From an uncultured Lachnospiraceae bacterium (lineage in GTDB: Bacteria > Bacillota > Clostridia > Lachnospirales > Lachnospiraceae): DNA of 6,290 bases. A program made the translations under genes and the position numbers. This document shows positions 1 to 5,390 of this stretch, piece after piece (position 1 is the stretch's first letter; the number at the start of each line of letters is the position of its first letter). Where the stretch lies: positions 1-6,290 of the forward strand of contig CACZQX010000230.1 of the NCBI GenBank assembly GCA_902783445.1, in the 5' to 3' direction. Under the pieces are notes generated by a model. It made no database searches. It had not been told where the DNA came from and was given only the letters and a program-made list of their open reading frames with translations.

Positions 1-13
1 AGGGGCAGTTTTG

Positions 14-42
14 TTGACATTTCATAATAATCAGCGTAAAAT
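14..42 (+). promoter_or_regulatory. Sigma-A-type promoter of the transporter operon
   Basis: A perfect -35 box TTGACA (14-19) is followed by a 17-base spacer and a -10 box TAAAAT (37-42), one base from consensus. Transcription should start near 49-50, leaving a leader of roughly 75 bases before the lipoprotein start at 127. No other convincing promoter lies between here and the first gene. The match suggests strong housekeeping expression, in keeping with an abundant binding protein. The start site is inferred. Confidence 0.8.
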
Positions 43-57
43 TTGGATTGTACTTGA

Positions 58-81
58 GAGCGAAATTAAGAAGGTTCGCTT
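58..81 (+). promoter_or_regulatory. Small hairpin in the 5' leader
   Basis: AGCGAA (59-64) pairs perfectly with TTCGCT (75-80), and G58-T81 adds a wobble pair, closing a loop of about 10 bases. It lies just downstream of the predicted transcription start and about 45 bases before the start codon. No T tract follows, so it is not a terminator. It may stabilise the mRNA 5' end or bind a regulator. It matches no riboswitch I recognise and could be chance. Confidence 0.35.
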
Positions 82-114
82 GGGGGTATGGAAAAATATA
101 TTTTGGTCTTTGAA

Positions 115-126
115 AGGAGAAAAAGG
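115..126 (+). promoter_or_regulatory. Ribosome binding site that fixes the lipoprotein start
   Basis: AGGAG at 115-119 lies 7 bases before ATG 127, an ideal spacing. The in-frame ATG at 88 would place this site inside the coding sequence and would add 13 residues ahead of the lysine-rich start of the signal peptide. ATG 127 is therefore preferred. Confidence 0.85.
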
Positions 127-1407
127 ATGAAGAAAAGAAGTCTTTTGGCTTTCGGAATCGTAGCGGCACTCGGCGCAAGCATGCTTGCAGGCTGCGAGAA
201 CGGTGGCTCAGGCGGTTCATCAGGCGACGTAATCAAAATTGGTTACGTAAACCCAACAACCGGTGCCCTTGCAGGTAACGGTGAAGGTGTTGACTGGTTG
301 GTTAACGAAATCGAAACATACGTTAACGACAAACTCGGCGGTATCGAAGTTGACGGTGCAGCTAAAAACATTGACGTAATTGTTTACGATTCACAGTCAG
401 ATTCAAACACATGTACAGAAATGGCTCAGAAGTTAGTTGAAGAGGACAACGTAGATATGCTCGTTGCTATTCAGACTCCTGAAACAGTTATTCCTGTAGC
501 AGCAGTTGCAGAACGTTTTGGTGTTCCTTGTGTAGCTATTCAGGCTCCTGTTAACGCAGTAGCAGGTTCAGCTGACAAATTCGAATGGACATTCCACGCA
601 TTCTGGACAATCGAAAAGGTTTACGAACAGTATAAAGCTCTTTGGACAGCAGCAGGATATGCTCCTGGTTCAGGTGCTAAAGTAGGTATCGCTTTTGCTA
701 ACGACGCAGATGGTACAGCTTGGTACAACGTATTCAAAGAGAAAGTTGCAGAAGATGGTTATGTACTTGTCGATCCGGGTCAGTATCCATCAGGTACAAC
801 AGACTTTTCAAGCTATGTAAGCAAATATGCTTCAGAGCAGATTAATATCCTTGCAGGTACAAACATTCCACCTGATTTCTTAAATCTTATTAAAGATGTT
901 AAGGCTACAGGTATTGAACTTGGATGTATCACAATGGGTAAATGTTGCTTGCTTGAAGGTGACGTTGCAGCTTTAGGTGATGATGCTGAAGGTATCATGA
1001 CAGAAGTATGGTGGGCACCTACTAACACATTCGTATCTGCACTTACAGGTGCATCTTGCGAAGAACTCGGTGCTAAATACTTAACAGATAACGGACGTAC
1101 AATGCCACAGCCTGCAGGTTATGGTTATGCAGCTCTTGAACTTGCGGTTCAGGCATTCCAGGCAGCAGGAACAACAGATAAAGAAGCAGTACGTGACGCT
1201 CTTGCAAAAATCGATACAGAGACAATCGTTGGACCAATCAAATATGACCAGACAATGGGTGGTTTAACATACTCTGACACATGTATCGGTGGTGGACAGT
1301 GGCAGATGGTTGGCGGTAAACTCTCACTCGTAGTTATCGACAACTCTGTATACGATGTAGTTCCTACAACAGGTGCATACATTGCAGGTAACTGCACAAC
1401 AAAATAA
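127..1407 (+). CDS. ABC transporter substrate-binding lipoprotein, LivJ/LivK-like (HAAT family)
   Basis: This is the extracellular solute receptor of the importer encoded downstream; it delivers ligand to the LivH/LivM channel. From ATG 127 the protein has 426 residues. It begins with a lipoprotein signal peptide: MKKR, a hydrophobic stretch, then lipobox L-A-G-C with Cys23 as the lipidated residue. A flexible Gly/Ser linker (26-33) follows. The mature part fits the type I periplasmic binding fold (Peripla_BP_6-like): it opens with IKIGYVNPTTG, has DSQSDSNT near 88-95, the VPVxxxP-like segment ETVIPVAAVAERFGVPC (119-135), and a C-terminal PQPAGYGYAALELAVQA stretch. Length is slightly above the usual 370-400 for the family. 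Aromatic-rich FEWTFHAFW (152-160) is unlike classical leucine binders, so the ligand is unassigned; amino acid, amide or another small solute are all possible. The mature chain has eight cysteines besides Cys23. Family is certain, substrate is not. Confidence 0.93.
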   Translation: MKKRSLLAFGIVAALGASMLAGCENGGSGGSSGDVIKIGYVNPTTGALAGNGEGVDWLVNEIETYVNDKLGGIEVDGAAKNIDVIVYDSQSDSNTCTEMAQKLVEEDNVDMLVAIQTPETVIPVAAVAERFGVPCVAIQAPVNAVAGSADKFEWTFHAFWTIEKVYEQYKALWTAAGYAPGSGAKVGIAFANDADGTAWYNVFKEKVAEDGYVLVDPGQYPSGTTDFSSYVSKYASEQINILAGTNIPPDFLNLIKDVKATGIELGCITMGKCCLLEGDVAALGDDAEGIMTEVWWAPTNTFVSALTGASCEELGAKYLTDNGRTMPQPAGYGYAALELAVQAFQAAGTTDKEAVRDALAKIDTETIVGPIKYDQTMGGLTYSDTCIGGGQWQMVGGKLSLVVIDNSVYDVVPTTGAYIAGNCTTK

Positions 1408-1443
1408 TCTTTAAAAAGGGATTAGAAATTTAAGAAAATTATC

Positions 1444-1481
1444 AAAAGAGGTGGAGGAGTAAACCTTCTCCACCTTCTTTT
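1444..1481 (+). terminator. Intergenic hairpin, likely partial terminator or mRNA stabiliser
   Basis: Bases 1450-1459 pair with 1465-1474 in a 10-bp GC-rich stem (one G-T wobble) around the 5-base loop TAAAC. Flanking AAAAGA (1444-1449) can pair with TCTTTT (1476-1481) past one bulged T. The 3' side, TTCTTTT, is a short interrupted T run. It sits between the binding-protein gene and the ATPase genes, with no strong promoter after it, so complete termination would silence the rest of the operon. Partial termination, or protection of the upstream message from 3' decay, is the reasonable reading; both would raise binding protein over membrane complex. Confidence 0.7.
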
Positions 1482-1534
1482 GAAAATACGAACCTCAAAA
1501 TGCCTAATGCGGCGTATAAATAAAAGGAGAAAAG

Positions 1535-2263
1535 ATGGACAACATATTAACATTTAAAAACGTTAATGCAGGATATGGTAGAGTTCAGATTCTTAACGAC
1601 TTATCATTTGAGGTAAAGAAAGGTGACGTTTACGGCGTCATCGGCCCAAACGGTTGTGGTAAGACAACAATGTTTAATGCTCTTATCGGACTTATTATTC
1701 CGACACAGGGAGAGATAACATTTAATGGACAGAACGTTACTAAGATGCCGGCGAATGCTCGTTGTCAGCTTGGTATTGGTCGTACATATCAGGTACCTCG
1801 TCCTTTCGAAGGAATGAGCGTATTTGAAAACGTGCTCGTTGCAGCAGTTCACGGTGCGAAATGTTCTGAACACGAGGGCCGCGAAGTTGCCTTGGAAGCA
1901 TTAAAGTTAACATCATTATATGAAAAAAGAGAAATTCGCGCAGGAGAATTAACCCTCCTTGACAGAAAGAGAATGGAGATTGCTCGTGCACTCGGCACAA
2001 AACCACAGCTTTTACTTCTTGATGAAGTTGCTGCCGGTCTTACAGAAGCCGAAGTGCAGGATGTTATGAAAATGGTTGCCGACCTTAAGGCAGCTAACTA
2101 TTCGATTGTTTGGATCGAACACGTTATCCAGACAATGGTTGAGTCTACAGACGTACTTATGTGTATGGCTGAAGGCCACAATTTACTCATAGGTGAGCCG
2201 AGAGAAGTTATGAACTCCAAGCTCGTAGAAGAAGTATATCTGGGGGTGGAAGAAGATGAGTGA
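1535..2263 (+). CDS. livG: ABC transporter ATP-binding protein, LivG-like, with divergent signature motif
   Basis: This is one of two cytoplasmic ATPases powering the importer, expected to pair with the LivF-like subunit. It has 242 residues, normal to slightly short for LivG (about 250). Visible motifs are Walker A GPNGCGKT (37-44), Q-loop GRTYQ with Gln86, Walker B LLLLDE (159-164) with catalytic Glu164, and the H-switch His196 in WIEHV. The signature position, normally LSGGQ or LAYGD in LivG proteins, reads LTLLD (139-143), losing the key glycine. The Walker B Asp-Glu is followed by Val instead of the usual Pro. I recall LivG-like relatives with LTL-x-x-RKR and DEV, so this is probably a subfamily trait and not decay. 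AAGGAG at 1524-1529 supports the start. Its end overlaps the next ATPase gene by 8 bases, suggesting translational coupling. Confidence 0.92.
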   Translation: MDNILTFKNVNAGYGRVQILNDLSFEVKKGDVYGVIGPNGCGKTTMFNALIGLIIPTQGEITFNGQNVTKMPANARCQLGIGRTYQVPRPFEGMSVFENVLVAAVHGAKCSEHEGREVALEALKLTSLYEKREIRAGELTLLDRKRMEIARALGTKPQLLLLDEVAAGLTEAEVQDVMKMVADLKAANYSIVWIEHVIQTMVESTDVLMCMAEGHNLLIGEPREVMNSKLVEEVYLGVEEDE

Positions 2264-2972
2264 GCCGATGTTAAAGGTTGAAGGTGTTCAGGCTAAATAC
2301 GGCGATTTCATCGCAGTACATTCCGCAAGCCTGGATGTACCACAAGGAAAAATAGTATCCGTTATCGGTGCAAACGGTGCCGGTAAATCAACACTTATGG
2401 ATACTATTGCAGGTATTCATAAAGCAAGTGCGGGAAAAGTTTACTTCAAAGGTGAAGATATCACAAACCTTCCTGCAGAAAAAATCGTTACAAGAGGACT
2501 TTCACTTGTGCCTCAGGGTAGCCGTTGCTTTATAAGAATGACAGTAGAAGACAACTTGATTATGGGTAGTTTCCCTAAGAACGCCCGTGCGGGAGTTAAA
2601 GACACACTTGATATGGTTTATACACTTTTCCCTGTACTTAAGGAAAAGAGAAATGACTTATCGGGAAGTCTTTCCGGCGGTCAGCGTCAGATGGTAGCTG
2701 TAGGTCGTGCTCTTATGACAAAACCTGAGCTTATCTTATTTGACGAGATTTCTTTGGGACTTGCTCCTACAATTATAAAAGATATATACGCTACTATCAA
2801 AAAAATCAACAAAGATACCGGTCTTACAATCGTACTTGTTGAACAGGATACAAAGCGTGCTATTAAAACAGGTGAAATCAGCCACGTTATGCTTAAAGGT
2901 AATGTTGTGCTTTCAGGTAACTCTGCAGAGCTCGGCGAAGAAGAAATCAAAAAAGCATACTTTGGTATTTAA
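2256..2972 (+). CDS. livF: ABC transporter ATP-binding protein, LivF-like
   Basis: This is the second ATPase of the importer. It has 238 residues, the usual LivF length. Motifs: Walker A GANGAGKS (38-45), Q-loop VPQGSR with Gln87, an intact signature LSGGQ (139-143), Walker B LILFDE (159-164) with Glu164, and D-loop SLGLAP. The H-switch position is Gln197 in LVEQD, as in the LVEQN commonly seen in LivF proteins. LivF normally ends near a YLG motif; here the chain ends in AYFGI, which matches. The start at 2256 lies inside the upstream ATPase gene (8-base overlap), preceded by a G-rich site, GGGGGTGG at 2242-2249. Coupled translation would keep the two ATPases at equal levels. The ATPase-before-permease order differs from E. 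coli livKHMGF. Confidence 0.94.
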   Translation: MSEPMLKVEGVQAKYGDFIAVHSASLDVPQGKIVSVIGANGAGKSTLMDTIAGIHKASAGKVYFKGEDITNLPAEKIVTRGLSLVPQGSRCFIRMTVEDNLIMGSFPKNARAGVKDTLDMVYTLFPVLKEKRNDLSGSLSGGQRQMVAVGRALMTKPELILFDEISLGLAPTIIKDIYATIKKINKDTGLTIVLVEQDTKRAIKTGEISHVMLKGNVVLSGNSAELGEEEIKKAYFGI

Positions 2973-2983
2973 GGAGGTATATT
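2971..2983 (+). promoter_or_regulatory. Strong ribosome binding site overlapping a stop codon
   Basis: AAGGAGG (2971-2977) lies 6 bases before ATG 2984. Its first two bases are the last two of the TAA stop (2970-2972) of the LivF-like gene, so ribosomes ending that gene finish on the next initiation site. This supports start 2984 and tight coupling of ATPase and permease synthesis. Confidence 0.85.
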
Positions 2984-3835
2984 ATGCAAATAGTAATCAG
3001 TGGTATTTTGCTAGGTGGTATATACGCTCTCTTAGGTGTAGGTATGACTATGATCTTCGGTATCGTTAAACTTACCAACTTAGCACATGGTGAATTCGTA
3101 ATTATTGGTTCTTACCTTTCAACAATCCTTGCAAAAGCAATGGGTGTTTCTCCGATTTGGAGTTTGATTATCACAGTTCCTTTGCTTTTCGTAGTAGGTA
3201 TCGTACTTCAGTATGGTCTTATTAACAGGGTTATGCTTAAAGGTTCCGAACCTGCACTTTTGGTAACATTCGGTTTATCAATTATTTTACAGGATGCTAT
3301 GCTTCTTCTTTTCTCAGCAGATGCACAGCATGCAAACATTTCATTCATCAAGAACATTTTCGGAAGAGAAAACATCTCACTTCCTGGTGGACTTTATGTT
3401 TCAATCCTTGATGTATTGATCTTAATTATCAGTTTGGTTACAATCGGTATTCTTACAATTTTCCTTCGTAAGACATACCTCGGTAAATCAATCAGAGCTA
3501 CTTCGGATGATACACAGGCAGCTTCACTTATGGGTGTAAGTGTTAAGAAAACATATGCAATCGCAATGGGTATCGCTATGGCTACAGCAGCTATCGCAGG
3601 TATGTGCGTTGCAATGCGTTGGACATTCTACCCATCTTCGGGTGGTAGCTACCTTCTTATAGCATTCGGTGTCGTTGTTATCGGTGGTATGGGATCTATC
3701 CCGGGTACACTTGTTGCAGGTCTTATCTTTGGTATCGCACAGGTTGCGGGTGGTGCTAACTATGGTATGTTAATCAGTTACATCATCCTTATCGCAATGC
3801 TTGCTATCAGACCTCAGGGCTTGTTCAGTAAGTAG
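2984..3835 (+). CDS. livH: ABC transporter permease, LivH-like
   Basis: This is one of two integral membrane subunits forming the translocation path. At 283 residues it fits LivH (about 290-310). The N-terminal segment GILLGGIYALLGVG runs into the family motif NLAHGEF (32-38). Several hydrophobic stretches follow, consistent with about eight membrane helices. A cytoplasmic segment, RATSDDTQAASLMGV, matches the conserved RAxxxDxxAAxLMGI loop of LivH proteins. Near the C terminus, GGMGSIPGTLVAGLIFGIAQ (234-253) is the EAA-like loop region expected to contact an ATPase, and the chain ends in RPQGLF (276-281), a common LivH/LivM ending. It stops 17 bases before the LivM-like gene. Nothing in the sequence reveals ligand specificity. 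No frame disruption is seen. Confidence 0.95.
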   Translation: MQIVISGILLGGIYALLGVGMTMIFGIVKLTNLAHGEFVIIGSYLSTILAKAMGVSPIWSLIITVPLLFVVGIVLQYGLINRVMLKGSEPALLVTFGLSIILQDAMLLLFSADAQHANISFIKNIFGRENISLPGGLYVSILDVLILIISLVTIGILTIFLRKTYLGKSIRATSDDTQAASLMGVSVKKTYAIAMGIAMATAAIAGMCVAMRWTFYPSSGGSYLLIAFGVVVIGGMGSIPGTLVAGLIFGIAQVAGGANYGMLISYIILIAMLAIRPQGLFSK

Positions 3836-3836
3836 G

Positions 3837-3852
3837 AAAGGAGGAAAATATA
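3837..3852 (+). promoter_or_regulatory. Ribosome binding site of the LivM-like gene
   Basis: AAAGGAGG (3837-3844) starts one base after the LivH-like stop codon (TAG, 3833-3835) and lies 8 bases before ATG 3853. It is close to full complementarity with the 16S rRNA 3' end and decides the start. Confidence 0.85.
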
Positions 3853-4869
3853 ATGGATAATAAACCACGTGGAACTGTCAAAGTATTTGGCGGAACTCCA
3901 TTAATTATAATTTGTGTTATCGCTATTGCCCTCCTTGCTATTTTGCCGATGACAGGCGTTATAACAAGCAACGGACAGCGTTATCTTCTCAAGATTTTCC
4001 TTTACTGCGCTCTTGGTATCGCATGGAACTTAATGAGTGGTTACACAGGTATGACATCTTTAGGTCAGCAGTCATTTATCGGTATCGCAGGTTATGCGCT
4101 TTGCGTAGTGACCACAACATATCATTTGGGATATGCAATGGGCTTCTTCGTAGGTGCAGTAATCGCAGGCGTTATCTCACTTGGACTTGCTGTTATTCTC
4201 TTCAGAATGAGAGGTATGTATTTCGCAATCGCAACATGGGTTGTTGCCGAAGCACTTAAGACATGGTTTACAAGTTGGAGTTATGTAAACATGGGTGGTG
4301 GTATGTCAGTTACCGTATCACCTTACCCAAGGACAGGTTCAATCTACTACATGGCCCTTGTTCTTGTAATCGCAGCCTTCATCGTTGTTTACTTCTTACT
4401 TAAGAGTAAAATCGGTCTTGGTCTTACAGCTATGAGAGATGATGCCGATGCAGCTTCATCAGTAGGTGTTAACATATTCAAATCAAAACTTCTTTGCTTT
4501 GTAATATGTGCGGTTATTACAGCCGTTGCAGGTGCAATGTTCTATCTTAACAAAGGTACAATTTATCCAAGTGCCGGCTTCGATATCGGTTGGACGGTTT
4601 CTATCGTATTTATCGTTATCATTGGTGGTATAGGAACAATGCTCGGACCTATCCTTGGTGCATTTATCTACGTTATTTTGGAAGAAACATTGTCACATTA
4701 CCCTGGATGGTCAAACATCATCTTAGGTATAATCGCAATTTTGGTTATCTTATTCCTTCCTGACGGTATCATCGGTACCCTTCAGAAGAAACTTAACTTC
4801 GAGATATTCTCACAAAGAAGGTTCTCGGAGCCGAAGGCTAAGAAGAAAATTGCGGCTAAAAGCGAATAG
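3853..4869 (+). CDS. livM: ABC transporter permease, LivM-like
   Basis: This is the second membrane subunit, partner of the LivH-like protein. It has 338 residues, within the LivM range for Gram-positive bacteria (E. coli LivM is longer). After a short basic N terminus, a first hydrophobic segment (about 17-36) is followed by the family block ALGIAWNLMSGYTGMTSLGQ (53-72). In that block SLGQQSF stands where LivM proteins usually show SLGHAAF. The cytoplasmic loop TAMRDDADAASSVGVN (192-207) and the EAA-like GGIGTMLGPILGAF from residue 258 are clear family marks, as is FLPDGIIG near the end. The C-terminal tail is hydrophilic and lysine-rich (PKAKKKIAAKSE), expected to face the cytoplasm. It is the last transporter gene: paired hairpins follow directly. 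Confidence 0.95.
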   Translation: MDNKPRGTVKVFGGTPLIIICVIAIALLAILPMTGVITSNGQRYLLKIFLYCALGIAWNLMSGYTGMTSLGQQSFIGIAGYALCVVTTTYHLGYAMGFFVGAVIAGVISLGLAVILFRMRGMYFAIATWVVAEALKTWFTSWSYVNMGGGMSVTVSPYPRTGSIYYMALVLVIAAFIVVYFLLKSKIGLGLTAMRDDADAASSVGVNIFKSKLLCFVICAVITAVAGAMFYLNKGTIYPSAGFDIGWTVSIVFIVIIGGIGTMLGPILGAFIYVILEETLSHYPGWSNIILGIIAILVILFLPDGIIGTLQKKLNFEIFSQRRFSEPKAKKKIAAKSE

Positions 4870-4874
4870 TTTGT

Positions 4875-4905
4875 AAGAATATATTTTGAAACAAAATATA
4901 TTTTT
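4875..4905 (+). terminator. AT-rich perfect hairpin after the transporter operon
   Basis: AATATATTTTG (4878-4888) and CAAAATATATT (4892-4902) form an 11-bp perfect stem around the loop AAA, extendable by three pairs (one wobble) to 4875-4905. It begins 6 bases after the LivM-like stop. With almost no GC it is weak as an intrinsic terminator by itself, but with the GC-rich hairpin two bases later it makes a double 3' structure that may protect the mRNA end. Confidence 0.6.
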
Positions 4906-4906
4906 C

Positions 4907-4939
4907 AAGGAGCTCCTTTAAATCGGGAGCTCCTTTTTT
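4907..4939 (+). terminator. Intrinsic terminator of the transporter operon
   Basis: AAGGAGCTCC (4907-4916) pairs perfectly with GGAGCTCCTT (4926-4935) in a 10-bp stem with a 9-base loop. The 3' arm runs into a T tract (4934-4939). This is a textbook Rho-independent terminator. Each arm contains the self-complementary GGAGCTCC, so the arms are at once direct and inverted repeats. It separates the transporter unit from the promoter at 4952. Confidence 0.9.
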
Positions 4940-4951
4940 AAAAAAATTTCT

Positions 4952-4979
4952 TTTACAAGATTGTATTGTGTGCTATAAT
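4952..4979 (+). promoter_or_regulatory. Extended -10 sigma-A promoter of the STAS gene
   Basis: A -35 box TTTACA (4952-4957), one base from consensus, a 16-base spacer and a perfect -10 box TATAAT (4974-4979) preceded by TGC (4971-4973), giving an extended -10. Predicted start is near 4986, leaving a leader of about 48 bases. It lies directly after the transporter terminator and makes the STAS gene a separate transcription unit. Confidence 0.85.
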
Positions 4980-5020
4980 CTTATTATATAAGGGATTACC
5001 CAATTAAGAGAATAGAATTG

Positions 5021-5033
5021 AGGAGATAAAGGT
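5021..5033 (+). promoter_or_regulatory. Ribosome binding site of the STAS gene
   Basis: AGGAG (5021-5025) lies 8 bases before ATG 5034. A second, closer AAAGG (5028-5032) is too near to be the main site. Together with the domain start a few residues into the protein, this supports initiation at 5034. Confidence 0.8.
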
Positions 5034-5330
5034 ATGACAATTAATAAGACATTGGATGGGTCAAAGCTTTGCGTAAAGGTGGAAGGCAGACTTGATACGA
5101 CAACAGCACCTGAACTTGAAGGGGAATTAAAAGCTTCTCTTGACGGAATTGACAACTTAGAACTTGATTTTTCAAATCTCGAATATCTTTCTTCGGCAGG
5201 CTTGAGAGTTCTTCTTGCAACGCAGAAAACTATGAATGCACAAGGTAAAATGGTTGTTAAAAATGTAAATGACACAATCATGGAAGTGTTTGAAGTAACG
5301 GGCTTTGTTGATATTTTAACTATCGAATAA
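5034..5330 (+). CDS. STAS-domain protein, anti-sigma factor antagonist type (SpoIIAA/RsbV-like)
   Basis: This is a cytoplasmic single-domain STAS protein of 98 residues, a little shorter than RsbV or SpoIIAA (about 110-117). In that family the unphosphorylated form binds an anti-sigma or HPK-type kinase and frees its target; a PP2C phosphatase resets the phosphorylated form. Family marks are VEGRLDTTTAPELE (16-29), a beta strand LELDFSNLEYLSSAGLRVLL (42-61), and FEVTGFVDIL at the C terminus. Aligned by eye with RsbV (YMDSTGLG, phosphoserine 56), Ser54 of LSSAGLR is the likely phosphosite; the preceding Asp is Ser53 and the following Thr is Ala55. It has its own promoter and a hairpin after it, and is followed by a Cache sensor gene that probably encodes the cognate phosphatase. 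The target pathway is unknown. Confidence 0.9.
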   Translation: MTINKTLDGSKLCVKVEGRLDTTTAPELEGELKASLDGIDNLELDFSNLEYLSSAGLRVLLATQKTMNAQGKMVVKNVNDTIMEVFEVTGFVDILTIE

Positions 5331-5336
5331 TTTTTG

Positions 5337-5374
5337 AATGCGCTCTTTTATTAAAGGGCGCATTATGTTTTTTT
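5337..5374 (+). terminator. Hairpin with T tract between STAS and sensor genes
   Basis: Bases 5337-5348 pair with 5353-5364 in a 12-bp stem (one G-T wobble) containing ATGCGC/GCGCAT, with loop TATT. Three bases later comes a run of seven T (5368-5374). This looks like a Rho-independent terminator, though the gap before the T run could weaken it. Only 16 bases separate the T run from the next start codon and no promoter is evident there, so partial read-through is the likely way the sensor gene is expressed. Confidence 0.8.
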
Positions 5375-5390
5375 ACGTGGTGAATGATAA

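Noticed and set aside
93..105. The 11-mer AATATATTTTG in the leader (95-105) recurs as the left arm of the hairpin at 4878-4888
   Set aside because: It is a short AT-only-like match in AT-rich non-coding DNA, with no further flanking similarity to indicate a true repeat.
88..126. Upstream in-frame ATG at 88 extending the lipoprotein by 13 residues
   Set aside because: It has no comparable ribosome binding site at the right distance, it would put the AGGAG of 115-119 inside the gene, and it would lengthen the signal peptide with an atypical segment before MKKR.
813..1397. Minus-strand open frames opposite the binding-protein gene (813-1028 and 1149-1397)
   Set aside because: They lie wholly inside a clearly coding plus-strand gene, have no ribosome binding site, and their translations show no recognisable domain.
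1450..1462. SD-like GGTGGAGGAG followed by TAA, read as a tiny leader peptide or ribosome site
   Set aside because: No start codon lies at a suitable distance downstream, and the bases are better explained as the 5' arm of the 10-bp hairpin.
1480..1508. Possible internal promoter TTGAAA-17-CCTAAT before the LivG-like gene
   Set aside because: The -10 matches only four of six bases and the TATAAA at 1515-1520 has no -35 partner at a suitable distance. It is too weak to list as a feature, though weak activity cannot be excluded.
1604..2006. Minus-strand open frames opposite the LivG-like gene
   Set aside because: They overlap conserved ATPase motifs on the plus strand and have low-complexity translations without domain signals.
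2836..3069. Plus-strand frame spanning the LivF/LivH junction
   Set aside because: It is an out-of-frame shadow of two well-supported genes; its product has no recognisable features.
3912..4259. Plus-strand 115-codon frame within the LivM-like gene
   Set aside because: It is an out-of-frame shadow; the Cys/Arg-rich translation reflects the second frame of membrane-protein codons.
4977..4997. Imperfect inverted repeat AATC-TTAT...ATAA-GG-GATT over the predicted STAS transcription start
   Set aside because: It needs a two-base bulge in AT-rich DNA, so it is readily explained by chance; no known operator motif was recognised.
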